NCBI GenBank assembly: GCA_019243195.1
Contig: JAFAUQ010000102.1
Coordinates: 1 to 35,095, forward strand
Source of the DNA: Hyphomicrobiales bacterium
GTDB lineage: Bacteria > Pseudomonadota > Alphaproteobacteria > Rhizobiales > Xanthobacteraceae
Length of the DNA stretch: 35,095 nt
Direction of reading: 5' to 3'
Shown here: positions 1 through 7,594 of the stretch, in pieces
Position numbering within the stretch: position 1 is the first letter of the stretch
How the letters are laid out: every line of letters starts with the position of its first letter
Notes under the pieces: model-generated
Told to the model about the DNA's origin: nothing
The model's input: only the letters and a program-made list of their open reading frames with translations
Databases searched by the model: none
Program-made: the position numbers and the translations under genes

Positions 1-644
1 AGGCGGCGCACCGGATAGAGCCGCACGAGTTTCTCGCGGTTTTCCTCCACCCAGGCGCGGTCGTGGGCGGTCTCCACGAGCCCGAGCGAAACCGTATTGG
101 CCGTGGTGCCGGAGCGGCCGAGTTCGCGGGCGAGCGACTTCATCAGAGCGACGACGCCGGCGCGCGCGGCCGCCACGATGGCAAGCCCGGATTCGCCCAC
201 GCGCGAGGAATCGCCGATCACGCTGACGATGCGGCCGTTCTTGGCGGCCTCGAGATGCGGCGCGGCGGCATGACAGCAATGGATCGCACCATAGAGGCAC
301 GTGTCGATCTGGCGAGGCCATTCCTCTTGCGTGGTGTCGATGAAGCGCTTGCGCAGCGCGAGCCCCGCGTTGTTGATCAAAATATTGAGCCCGCCGAAAT
401 CCTGCATGATCGCGGCGACCATTTTCTGCACGGCGGCGAAATCGGCCACGTCGGCCTGATACGCTTTCGCCTGGCCGCTTTTGGCTTTGATCTCCGCCAC
501 GACGGCGTTGGCCTCATTGGCGGAATTGCGATAGTTCACCGCGACGGCAGCACCTTCGGCGGCGAGGGTGAGCGCAATTTCGCGCCCCACATCACGCGCC
601 GCCCCGGTCACGAGGGCAACGCGACCGTTCAAGCCTAAATCCAT
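1..644 (-). CDS. SDR-family protein, catalytic residues replaced (3' end outside window)
   Basis: Reading leftward from ATG at 644, the frame stays open to the window edge (214 codons seen, C-terminus missing). It has a Rossmann fold of the short-chain dehydrogenase/reductase family: the dinucleotide motif TGAARDVG near residue 14, an NNAG motif near residue 90, and a C-terminal helix ending in ALMKSLAREL. Normally the family uses Ser, Tyr and Lys for catalysis (YxxxK). Here the aligned stretch reads VAAARAGV, so Tyr is Val and Lys is Arg, and the usual ISS serine segment reads VIGDSS. Either the protein binds NAD(P) without normal SDR chemistry, or it works differently. It is the last visible gene of the leftward Mo-hydroxylase operon, 70 bp after the large subunit, with a hairpin repeat in the gap. 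The family call is firm; the function is unknown. Confidence 0.85.
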   Translation of the reverse strand, partial: MDLGLNGRVALVTGAARDVGREIALTLAAEGAAVAVNYRNSANEANAVVAEIKAKSGQAKAYQADVADFAAVQKMVAAIMQDFGGLNILINNAGLALRKRFIDTTQEEWPRQIDTCLYGAIHCCHAAAPHLEAAKNGRIVSVIGDSSRVGESGLAIVAAARAGVVALMKSLARELGRSGTTANTVSLGLVETAHDRAWVEENREKLVRLYPVRR

Positions 645-664
645 GGGGCCTCCAGGTTAGAATG

Positions 665-712
665 GAGCATGATCTTTTCCGAAACCGCTGCACACTTTTC
701 GGGATCATGCTC
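665..712. repeat. Hairpin repeat with GAGCATGATC ends
   Basis: Perfect 10-nt arms GAGCATGATC (665-674) and GATCATGCTC (703-712) enclose a second stem, CCGAAA (679-684) with TTTCGG (697-702). A 4-nt bulge sits on the left side only and the loop has 12 nt. The hairpin lies just after the Mo-subunit stop codon and before the SDR gene. It resembles a dispersed palindrome family I remember from Bradyrhizobium-like genomes. It could act as a transcript-end hairpin or processing site inside the operon, but no T-run follows on either strand. Confidence 0.7.
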
Positions 713-714
713 TG

Positions 715-3084
715 TCATTTCCGCGCGGCCGAGAGCAAACGGAACAACCGCTCCGGCGTCACCGGCAATTCGTTGATCTCGATGCCGAGCGGGGCGAGCG
801 CGTCAGCGACGGCATTGGCAACCGCAGCCGGCGCGCCGATGGTCCCGCCTTCGCCCATGCCGCGGAAACCGCCGAGCGTGGTCGGCGACTCGCTTTCGAT
901 ATGCACGACTTCGAGCGGCGGGATTTCGCAAGCGGATGGCACGAGATAGTCGACCAGGCTTCCCGTGTGCAGCTGCCCCTCAACGTCGTAGACGATTTCC
1001 TCGTAGAGCGCCGCGCCGATGCCCTGCGCGACACCGCCGTGCACCTGACCGTCGACGATCAGCGGATTGACGATACGCCCGCAATCTTCCGCCACCACGA
1101 AGCGTTCGATCTTGATCTCCAGCGTCGCCGGATCGATTTCAACCGCCGCGATATGCGTTGCCGAGGTGGTGGTGCCGAATACCGGGTCGTAGGTCTTGCT
1201 GGCGGCAAGCTCGCCGCGTGCCTCGTGCGGCAGCCGTCCCATCTCGGCATAGACGGCACGCGCGACCTCGCGGAATGTCACCCAGCGATCGGTGCCGGCG
1301 ACAGTCACCCGGCCGTCGCGCGCGACGAGGTCGCCGGGCGCGGTTTCGAGCAGATGCGCCGCGGCATTGACGAGCTTCTCGCGTACGGCCGTCGCCGCCA
1401 GGGTGGCCGCGCCGCCGGCGAGCACCATGCTGCGGCTGGCATAAGTGCCGCTGCCGCCGGCAACCGCGGCGCTGTCGCCGTGCACGATGCGGACGTCCTC
1501 GAGCCGCGCGCCAAGGTGCTCGGCGATCACTTGCGCGAGCGTCGTTTCGAGGCCCTGGCCGTGCGAGGCAATGCCGAAGGCGGCGGTCACGGCGCCGGTC
1601 GAATCGACCGTGACCGTCGCGGTCTCGGTGCCGGTGTTGATCGGCATGCCGGGGGCGACCGAAATACGCGAGCCGATGCCGGTGAGTTCCGCATAGGAAG
1701 CGATGCCGATGCCGAAATATTTGCCGGCCGTGCGCACTTGCACCTGCCGTTGCCGCAGCCCAGCGTAATCGATGCGATCGCACGCGGCGGTGAGGCATTC
1801 GGCAAAGCCGGAGCGGTCCCACTGGATGCCGGACCCGATCCGGTAAGGAAAATCTTCGGCGCGCACGAAATTGCGCAGGCGGATTTCCTTCGGATCAAGC
1901 CCCAGATGCGCCGCCGCCATGTCCATGAGCCGTTCGGTGACGAACGTCGCGGTCGGCCGGCCGACGCCGCGATAAGGACCGGTCGGCGCCTTGGCGGTCG
2001 CGACCGCCTGCACGCGGCCGCGATAATGCTCGATGCGATAGGGGCCGGGCAGGAAACTCACAACCTGCACCGGTTCGAGCGCCGCGGTCCATGGATAGAT
2101 CGAATAGGCCCCGACATCGCCGACGACATCGGCGGCGAGCGCGAGCGCGCGCCCGTCGCGGTCGAAACCAAGCTCGGCCTCGATGATCTCATCGAAGGCC
2201 TGGCCGGTGGCGGCAAAGTCCTCCATACGGTCGCTGGTCCATTTGACCGGCCGGCGCAGCTGGTGCGCCGCGGCGCAGACGAAGATTTCTTCGGGATAGA
2301 GCGAGGCCTTGCCGCCGAACGCACCGCCCACGTCGGGCGCGATGACCCGGATGCGGTGGCCCGGCAAATCGAGCGCCTCCGCGATCGAGTCACGGATGAT
2401 GCCGGGCACCTGGGTAGTGGAATAAAACGTGAGCGCGTCGCGGCTGCGGTCGTATTCGGCGACGCATGCGCGGGGCTCGAGCGCGAGCGGCGTGCGGCGG
2501 CGCATGCGAAAGCGCGCCTTGACGCGCACCGGCGCCGCGGCAAGTGCCGCATCAACGTCGCCACGCTTGAACTCGCGCGCGACCAGCACGTTTGTCCCCG
2601 CTTCCTCGTGCAGCAGCGACGCGCCGCGCTGCGCCGCTTCGGCCGGATCGGCGACGTGCGGCAGCGGCTCGAACGCGATGGCGATGCGCTCGGCCGCGTC
2701 CTCCGCAAAGTAGCGGCTTTCCGCAATGATGCCGGCAATCGGCTCGCCCACGTATCTCACCTTGTCGTGGGCAAGGGGCCGGATGGGCGTCGCGTAGTAG
2801 CCTTTCATGCGCGATGTGGCGCGCAACGGCTTGACGGTCTTCTCGAAATCCGCGGCGGTGAATACTGCCGTGACCCCCGGCGCCGCCTGCGCCGCCGCCG
2901 TGTCGATCGGGCCGATGCGCGCGTGGGCATGATCGCTGCGGCGGAACGCGACGTGCAGCACGCCCGCCACCTGCCGGTCGTCGACGAAATTGCCCAACCC
3001 GGTGAGCAGGCGCGGGTCCTCGGTCCGCTTGATGCGGGCGCCGATGAGCTTTGGCCGCAGGTCCAGGTCGGCTTGCTCAGTCAT
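715..3084 (-). CDS. Xanthine dehydrogenase-family Mo hydroxylase, large subunit
   Basis: This is the molybdopterin-cytosine-dinucleotide-binding subunit of a CoxL/aldehyde-oxidase-type hydroxylase, 789 aa, the usual family length. The Mo-cofactor motif GGAFGGK is at about residues 253-259. The active-site loop reads GPYRGVGRP (about 369-377), and the catalytic glutamate sits in GMGEGGTIGAP (Glu about 745). Form I CO dehydrogenases have AYRCSFR in this loop, with a copper-binding Cys. That Cys is Gly here, so this is not a CO oxidiser; hydroxylation next to a ring nitrogen or of an aldehyde is more likely. I chose ATG 3084 because MTEQADLDL starts 8 nt inside the end of the upstream hydrolase gene; an in-frame start at 3129 would add 15 Arg-rich residues. 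FAD and Fe-S subunits lie upstream in the same operon. Substrate unknown. Confidence 0.93.
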   Translation of the reverse strand: MTEQADLDLRPKLIGARIKRTEDPRLLTGLGNFVDDRQVAGVLHVAFRRSDHAHARIGPIDTAAAQAAPGVTAVFTAADFEKTVKPLRATSRMKGYYATPIRPLAHDKVRYVGEPIAGIIAESRYFAEDAAERIAIAFEPLPHVADPAEAAQRGASLLHEEAGTNVLVAREFKRGDVDAALAAAPVRVKARFRMRRRTPLALEPRACVAEYDRSRDALTFYSTTQVPGIIRDSIAEALDLPGHRIRVIAPDVGGAFGGKASLYPEEIFVCAAAHQLRRPVKWTSDRMEDFAATGQAFDEIIEAELGFDRDGRALALAADVVGDVGAYSIYPWTAALEPVQVVSFLPGPYRIEHYRGRVQAVATAKAPTGPYRGVGRPTATFVTERLMDMAAAHLGLDPKEIRLRNFVRAEDFPYRIGSGIQWDRSGFAECLTAACDRIDYAGLRQRQVQVRTAGKYFGIGIASYAELTGIGSRISVAPGMPINTGTETATVTVDSTGAVTAAFGIASHGQGLETTLAQVIAEHLGARLEDVRIVHGDSAAVAGGSGTYASRSMVLAGGAATLAATAVREKLVNAAAHLLETAPGDLVARDGRVTVAGTDRWVTFREVARAVYAEMGRLPHEARGELAASKTYDPVFGTTTSATHIAAVEIDPATLEIKIERFVVAEDCGRIVNPLIVDGQVHGGVAQGIGAALYEEIVYDVEGQLHTGSLVDYLVPSACEIPPLEVVHIESESPTTLGGFRGMGEGGTIGAPAAVANAVADALAPLGIEINELPVTPERLFRLLSAARK

Positions 3085-3838
3085 ACGCGTGCGCGCCCTT
3101 GCGCAAGGTCTCCCACTGCGCGGCCTCATGGCCGCAAATGATCGTCGCGCCGCTCGCCTCGATGCGGCGCACTTCGTCCAACGATTTGCTCAATGCGTGG
3201 GCGTTCCACGTATTCTTTGGCAGGACGCCGGTATCGAGGGTGGCGCGCAGACTCACGGTATCGGAGGCGAGCAGGACCGCCCCAGTGCGCGGGAGGGCCA
3301 CGAGGGCCGCGAGCATGCCGGGCGTGTGGCCGGGCAGGGGGATGAGCACGATGCGGCCGTCGTCATAAAGATCGCGTTCGCCGCTGATCGGCTCCATGTG
3401 GAGAGGGTGGTCCCAGTCGGCGGCGACATAACCTCTCGCCAGCGCGTCGGCAGATCGCGCGGTTTCGAGTTCGCGGGCGTGCACGATCACGGTCGCCTTG
3501 GTGAAGAACGCGTTGCAGCCGCAGTGATCCGTATGGAGATGGGAGCAGACGACGACGTCGACGTCGTCCGGTTCGAGCCCTAGCGCGGCGAGGCCGGCGA
3601 TCACGTTGTCGTTCGGTCCCATGATCGGCGTCATCAGCTTGGCGAGCGTGCCCCAGCGTGCCGCCGAATCGTGCACGACCGACGGATGACAGCCGGTGTC
3701 GAACAGCACATTGCCGCGCGCATCGCACAGCAGAATCGACGCGACCGGCAGCTCGATGGTCTCGCTGCGCTCGGCATCGGGCAAATAGATGCTCTTGCGC
3801 ATGCGCAACCGGCCGCCGGAAAGGATGTGCATCTTCAT
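3077..3838 (-). CDS. Metallo-beta-lactamase-fold hydrolase, lactonase-like
   Basis: This 253-aa protein has a complete two-metal MBL site: HLHTDHCG (His100, His102, Asp104, His105), His171 in PGHTPG, Asp193 in LLASDT and His237 in CGHEA. Layout and length resemble the N-acyl-homoserine lactonase (AttM/AiiA) branch, which opens lactone rings; other ring or thioester hydrolases look similar. Its ATG overlaps the stop of the Fe-S subunit gene by 4 nt (ATGA), and its own end overlaps the Mo-subunit start by 8 nt. It is therefore translated as part of the hydroxylase operon, and a role on the hydroxylase product is more likely than quorum quenching. That last step is inference. Confidence 0.88.
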   Translation of the reverse strand: MKMHILSGGRLRMRKSIYLPDAERSETIELPVASILLCDARGNVLFDTGCHPSVVHDSAARWGTLAKLMTPIMGPNDNVIAGLAALGLEPDDVDVVVCSHLHTDHCGCNAFFTKATVIVHARELETARSADALARGYVAADWDHPLHMEPISGERDLYDDGRIVLIPLPGHTPGMLAALVALPRTGAVLLASDTVSLRATLDTGVLPKNTWNAHALSKSLDEVRRIEASGATIICGHEAAQWETLRKGAHAYD

Positions 3839-4317
3839 GACGGCGCATCCTTGGCACGGCCAACGGCGGCCCGGACCGCGCGCACGATGTGCTCATAGCC
3901 GGTGCAGCGGCACAGGTTTCCGGACAGGCCCTCGCGGATCTCGTCATCGCTCGCCAGAGGATACTTGCGCATGAGATCCGTCGCGGTCATCAGCATGCCG
4001 GGCGTGCAGAAGCCGCATTGGAGCGCGTGATGTTCATGGAACGCCTCCTGGAGCGCATTCATCTGGCCGATAGTGCCGAGGCTCTCTACCGTCTCGATGC
4101 GCGCCCCATCGGCTTGCACAGCGAACATCAAACACGAACGGGCGCTGTCGCCGTCGACGAGCACCGTGCAGGCGCCGCACACGCCGTGCTCGCAGCCGAC
4201 GTGGGTGCCGGTGAGGCCGAGCGTGTGGCGCAGGAAATCGGCGAGCAGCAGGCGCGGCTCGACACTACGCTCATAGGCGACGCCGTTCACGGTGACCTTG
4301 ATGGCGCGGGCGCTCAC
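3835..4317 (-). CDS. Xanthine dehydrogenase-family (2Fe-2S) small subunit
   Basis: This 160-aa iron-sulfur subunit carries electrons from the Mo centre to FAD. The N-terminal plant-type cluster uses Cys42, Cys47, Cys50 and Cys62 (CEHGVCGAC...C). The C-terminal four-helix domain cluster uses Cys101, Cys104, Cys136 and Cys138 (CGFC...CRC). All eight ligands are present. I chose GTG 4317 because it overlaps the upstream FAD-subunit stop as GTGA, a usual coupling signal; an ATG at 4344 would add nine residues and reach 31 nt into the upstream gene. Gene order FAD, Fe-S, then hydrolase, then Mo subunit differs from the common M-S-L order only by the inserted hydrolase. Confidence 0.93.
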   Translation of the reverse strand: MSARAIKVTVNGVAYERSVEPRLLLADFLRHTLGLTGTHVGCEHGVCGACTVLVDGDSARSCLMFAVQADGARIETVESLGTIGQMNALQEAFHEHHALQCGFCTPGMLMTATDLMRKYPLASDDEIREGLSGNLCRCTGYEHIVRAVRAAVGRAKDAPS

Positions 4318-5189
4318 GGCTTCTCCCCGCCCGCCCGGCGCCACGCGTCGGCAAGCGCCCGGCCGGTGAGCACGCCGATAAGATGACGACGATAATCGGA
4401 GGACGCGTGAAGGTCGGTCGGCGGGTTGACGTTGGCGCGAACCGCCGCGATCGCCGCGTCGATCAGATCGGCTGTGAGCTTGCGGCCGGCGAGCAGCGCT
4501 TCAGCTTCGTCCGCGCGCTTGGGTGTCTCGTCGATCCCGGTCATGGCTATCCGAGCCTCGCCAATTAGGCCATCGCGAAGTGTGAGCGTCACCGCGACGG
4601 CCGCCAGCGCGAAATCGCCGGTGCGGCGCGCCACTTCGACAAAACTCCAGCCGGTCACCGGCGGCAGTTTGGGGATGGTAACGCGCGTGAGCATTTCGTC
4701 GGCGGCGAGATCGACGGTGAGAGGCCCGAGGAAAAAATCCCACGCCGCTATGGCACGCGGGCCGGTCGGCGATACCACGTGCAGCGTGGCGTCGAGCAGC
4801 AGCGCCAGCATCGGCAGCTCGGCCGCCGGATCAGCATGCGAAAGGCTGCCTCCGATCGTGCCGCGGTTGCGGATCGCGAGATGCGCCACGTGGCGCATGG
4901 CCTCTGCCACCACCGGGAAGTGCTCGGCAATGATGGGCGACGTCTCCAGCCGGTAATGACGCGTAAGCGCGCCGATCGCAATATGGTCCGCGCGCTCGTC
5001 GATAAAGGCGAGGTCGGGGATGCGATTGATGTCCACCAGAATGGCCGGCCGCAGCAGGCGAAAGTTGAGCATGGGCACGAGGCTCTGGCCGCCAGCGAGG
5101 ATTTTCGCCTCGCCGCCCGCTGCGGCAAGCGCCGCAACGGTCGTGTCGATGCTCTCGGCAAGGACGTAGTCGAAGGCCACGGGCTTCAT
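4314..5189 (-). CDS. Xanthine dehydrogenase-family FAD-binding subunit
   Basis: This 291-aa subunit takes electrons from the Fe-S subunit and passes them to an acceptor. FAD-binding motifs are AGGQSLVPML (about 32-41) and TIGGSLSHADPAAE (about 111-124), as in CoxM-type proteins. I chose ATG 5189 (MKPVAFDY) because family members begin there; the frame is open back to 5270, but the extra 27 residues look unlike the family. It is the first gene of the leftward operon, so its promoter should lie in 5190-5313, back to back with the HigBA operon. No dedicated regulator gene adjoins it. Confidence 0.93.
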   Translation of the reverse strand: MKPVAFDYVLAESIDTTVAALAAAGGEAKILAGGQSLVPMLNFRLLRPAILVDINRIPDLAFIDERADHIAIGALTRHYRLETSPIIAEHFPVVAEAMRHVAHLAIRNRGTIGGSLSHADPAAELPMLALLLDATLHVVSPTGPRAIAAWDFFLGPLTVDLAADEMLTRVTIPKLPPVTGWSFVEVARRTGDFALAAVAVTLTLRDGLIGEARIAMTGIDETPKRADEAEALLAGRKLTADLIDAAIAAVRANVNPPTDLHASSDYRRHLIGVLTGRALADAWRRAGGEKP

Positions 5190-5313
5190 GGGTCGTCCGG
5201 GCGGGGTTGATCTCAAGCTTGCGCCGGGAGAGGCGGAGCCAATTCTATGAAGGAGATTCGATGCGGCCAATAGGCGAGGGGCGAGGCGATAATTAAGGCA
5301 GCCGCACTATGGC

Positions 5314-5328
5314 TTCCAATTTTTGGAA
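5314..5328. promoter_or_regulatory. Inverted repeat TTCCAA-TTT-TTGGAA, likely HigA operator
   Basis: A perfect 6+6 palindrome with a 3-nt spacer ends 20 nt before the higB ATG, with AT-rich promoter-like sequence (GTATGCAATAAT) between. Antitoxins of the HigA type usually repress their own promoter through such sites. It also lies between the two divergent operons, so HigA might affect the catabolic genes too (inference). Confidence 0.5.
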
Positions 5329-5348
5329 ACGTATGCAATAATTCAGTA

Positions 5349-5660
5349 ATGATCGTCCTTGGCACGGCAGTGATCGAAAAATACCTTTCGGATCGCGCCG
5401 GATACAAAGGGATCAGGACCGCACGCTCGCAGTACGAAGTGTGGCTCAGCATTGCGAGCCGAGCGCGATGGCGTAACCCTCAGGACGTGAAGTCATCACA
5501 CCCAAAGGCGAGCATTCTCAAGAGCGGCCGGGTCGTGTTCAATATAAAGGGAAACGAATATCGGCTGGTTGCGGCGGTCCGGTATAACGCGGGAGTGCTG
5601 GCGATTCGGTTCTTCGGAACTCATGACGAGTACGACGAAATTGATGCGGAGACAGTGTGA
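5349..5660 (+). CDS. higB: HigB-type toxin (mRNA interferase)
   Basis: This 103-aa RelE-fold toxin is of the HigB_toxin family, which cleaves mRNA on the ribosome. The C-terminal signature is clear: NIKGNEYRLVAAVRY (about 65-79) followed by IRFFGTHDEYDEID (about 86-99). The toxin gene comes first and its TGA overlaps the antitoxin ATG by one base (TGATG), the usual higBA order. It is placed between the Mo-hydroxylase operon and the monooxygenase-amidohydrolase-transporter operon, reading in the direction of the latter. The family call is firm; activity is inferred. Confidence 0.9.
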   Translation: MIVLGTAVIEKYLSDRAGYKGIRTARSQYEVWLSIASRARWRNPQDVKSSHPKASILKSGRVVFNIKGNEYRLVAAVRYNAGVLAIRFFGTHDEYDEIDAETV

Positions 5661-6058
5661 TGGATGCAACTCTGATTGTGATTGAAAACGATGCAGAGCT
5701 CGCGCGTGCGCTGGCACTGGTTGATCGACTTTGGACGTCGGAGAAACCGGCCGACATCGCTCGGCTGCGGGCGCAGGCGCAACTGATCGCCGCTTATGAG
5801 GAGAGCAAATGGCCCCGGCGCCTCACGCGCACGGCGGATCTCATCCGTTATCTGATGGACCAGCACGAGCTCACCCGCGCAGATATGGTGCCGATACTGG
5901 GGACGCCGAGCCGTGTCAGCGAGGTTCTTGCTGGCAAGAAGCAATTGAGCATGGCGATGGTACAGAGGCTGCGCGCCCGCTTCCATGTTCCTGCCGACTT
6001 GCTCCTTCCGCCGCCGAGAAGGGAACGTGCCTCCCGCTCGACAAAACGGGCTGCCTGA
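5660..6058 (+). CDS. higA: HigA-type antitoxin / helix-turn-helix repressor
   Basis: This 132-aa partner of HigB has an N-terminal segment of about 60 residues with Trp-rich patches (DRLWTSEKPAD). An HTH follows around residues 70-115 (LMDQHELTRADMVPILG, then SRVSEVLAGKKQLS), as in longer HigA-type antitoxins, and the tail is basic. I chose ATG 5660 over the GTG at 5657 because it forms the TGATG junction with higB. It probably binds HigB and represses the pair. The gene ends 30 nt before the monooxygenase start, so read-through into the catabolic genes is likely. Confidence 0.88.
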   Translation: MDATLIVIENDAELARALALVDRLWTSEKPADIARLRAQAQLIAAYEESKWPRRLTRTADLIRYLMDQHELTRADMVPILGTPSRVSEVLAGKKQLSMAMVQRLRARFHVPADLLLPPPRRERASRSTKRAA

Positions 6059-6088
6059 ACAGCGTGATTGGGGAATGGGGAACCGACG

Positions 6089-7594
6089 ATGACGACCTGC
6101 AAGATCGGGGCGGACCACATCAAGTCGCTCAGAGACGACCGTAACGTCTACATCGACGGGCAGAAAGTGGCGGACGTGACGGTCCACCCGGCGTTCCGCA
6201 ATTCGATCAAGTCCGCCGCGGCGCTCTACGATTTCCAGGCGCAGCCGCAGAACCTCGAGCTGATGACGTTCGTGCCGGACGGCGCGAACCGGCGGGTGAG
6301 CCGCGCGTGGCAAATGCCGCGCAACCACGCCGAGATGGTGCTGCGCCGCAATGCGCTCCAGGCATGGGCGGCGCTCTCGTGCGGCTACCTGGGGCGCTCG
6401 CCCGACCACCTCGCCTCGGCGCTCGTCGGGCAGCGCATGGGGATCGAGATTTTCGAGAAGCATGGCGCCGAACGCGCCAAGGCGCTGCGGAACTATTTTG
6501 AGGAGGCGCGGCGCAACGATTATTTTCTCACCTACGTGATCATCAATCCGCAGGCGGAGCGCGCCAAGGATTGGGGCGACCAGGCGGAAGAACTGGTGGC
6601 GCGTATCGTCGATGAGGATTCCGGTGGCGTCACCATCCGCGGCGCGAAGATGCTCGGCACCAGCGCGATCATGGCGAACGAGATTCTCGTGGCCAATCTG
6701 CAGCCGCTCAAGCCGGGCGAAGAAGACCTCGCCTTTTCATGCGCGCTGCCGATGGGGACCAAAGGCCTGCGCGTGCTATCGCGCAAGTCCTTCGAAGCGG
6801 CTGCGGTGTCGGTGTTCGACAATCCGATCTCCTCGCGTTTCGACGAAAACGACGCGCTCATCTATTTCGATGACGTGAAGGTGCCGTGGGAGCGGCTGTT
6901 CGTATTCCGCGACACCGACATGTGCCGCGCGCAATTCCACGACACGCCGGGCCACGCGTATCAGAACTATCAGGCCCAGATCCGGCTGTCGGTGAAGATT
7001 CGCTTTTTGGTCGGGCTCGCGCACGGACTAACGGAGGCGATCGGCACGACGAACATCCCCTCGGTGCGGGAGCAGCTTGGAATCCTGGCGGCGCAGTCCG
7101 CCATGGTGGACGGCATGCTCGCCGGCATGGAGGCGGAAGGCGCGATGCGCGGCGAGTGGTACGTGCCGAACAAGCACTACATGTATGCCGCCCAGGTGCT
7201 CACGCAGGATCTCTATCCGCGCGTCGTGAATAGCTTGCGTGATCTTTCCGGCGGGGCGCTGATCATGCTGCCGTCGTCGATCCACGACTTTTCCGATCCG
7301 GCGCTGGCGAAAATCATCCGCACGACACAGCGCTCGACGACGATGACGCCGGAGGCGAAGGTCAAGTTCCTTAAGGCGGCATGGGACGCGATCGGCTCGG
7401 AGTTCGGCTCGCGCCATACCCAGTATGAAATGTTCTACGCGGGCGCGCGCTTCGTGACGAGCGGCCACAGCTACCGCACCTTCGACTGGGCCGGCGCCAA
7501 GGGATTGGTGGAGGGGCTCCTCGCGTCGTACGACCTCGCCGACGAGCTTGAGCAGCCGGGCCGGGTCGGCGCCGGCGCGGGCGCACCGGCATGA
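6089..7594 (+). CDS. HpaB-family FADH2-dependent monooxygenase
   Basis: This 501-aa protein matches the oxygenase component of two-component 4-hydroxyphenylacetate 3-monooxygenases along its whole length. Recognised stretches are YIDGQKVADVTVHPAFRN near the N-terminus, SSRFDENDA in the middle, VPWERLFVFRD, and WDAIGSEFGSRH near residue 430. The related 4-hydroxybutyryl-CoA dehydratases need Fe-S cysteines, which I do not see. The enzyme should insert oxygen using reduced FAD supplied by a separate flavin reductase; no such gene is in the window. I chose ATG 6089 (MTTCKIG), preceded by GGGGAA. Its last codon overlaps the amidohydrolase start (ATGA), so both products probably act in one pathway. 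The true substrate is unknown and need not be a phenol. Confidence 0.9.
   Translation: MTTCKIGADHIKSLRDDRNVYIDGQKVADVTVHPAFRNSIKSAAALYDFQAQPQNLELMTFVPDGANRRVSRAWQMPRNHAEMVLRRNALQAWAALSCGYLGRSPDHLASALVGQRMGIEIFEKHGAERAKALRNYFEEARRNDYFLTYVIINPQAERAKDWGDQAEELVARIVDEDSGGVTIRGAKMLGTSAIMANEILVANLQPLKPGEEDLAFSCALPMGTKGLRVLSRKSFEAAAVSVFDNPISSRFDENDALIYFDDVKVPWERLFVFRDTDMCRAQFHDTPGHAYQNYQAQIRLSVKIRFLVGLAHGLTEAIGTTNIPSVREQLGILAAQSAMVDGMLAGMEAEGAMRGEWYVPNKHYMYAAQVLTQDLYPRVVNSLRDLSGGALIMLPSSIHDFSDPALAKIIRTTQRSTTMTPEAKVKFLKAAWDAIGSEFGSRHTQYEMFYAGARFVTSGHSYRTFDWAGAKGLVEGLLASYDLADELEQPGRVGAGAGAPA

Noticed and set aside
901-3141. Long open frame of 746 codons on the plus strand opposite the Mo subunit
   Set aside because: It has Arg/Gly/Ala-rich composition with no family motif, antisense to a gene with complete family motifs; typical of GC-rich DNA.
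715-5189. True aerobic carbon monoxide dehydrogenase (coxMSL)
   Set aside because: The active-site loop has PYRGVGR instead of AYRCSFR, so the copper-binding cysteine is missing.
6089-7594. 4-hydroxybutyryl-CoA dehydratase
   Set aside because: The overall match is to HpaB, and the Fe-S cysteine pattern of the dehydratase is absent.
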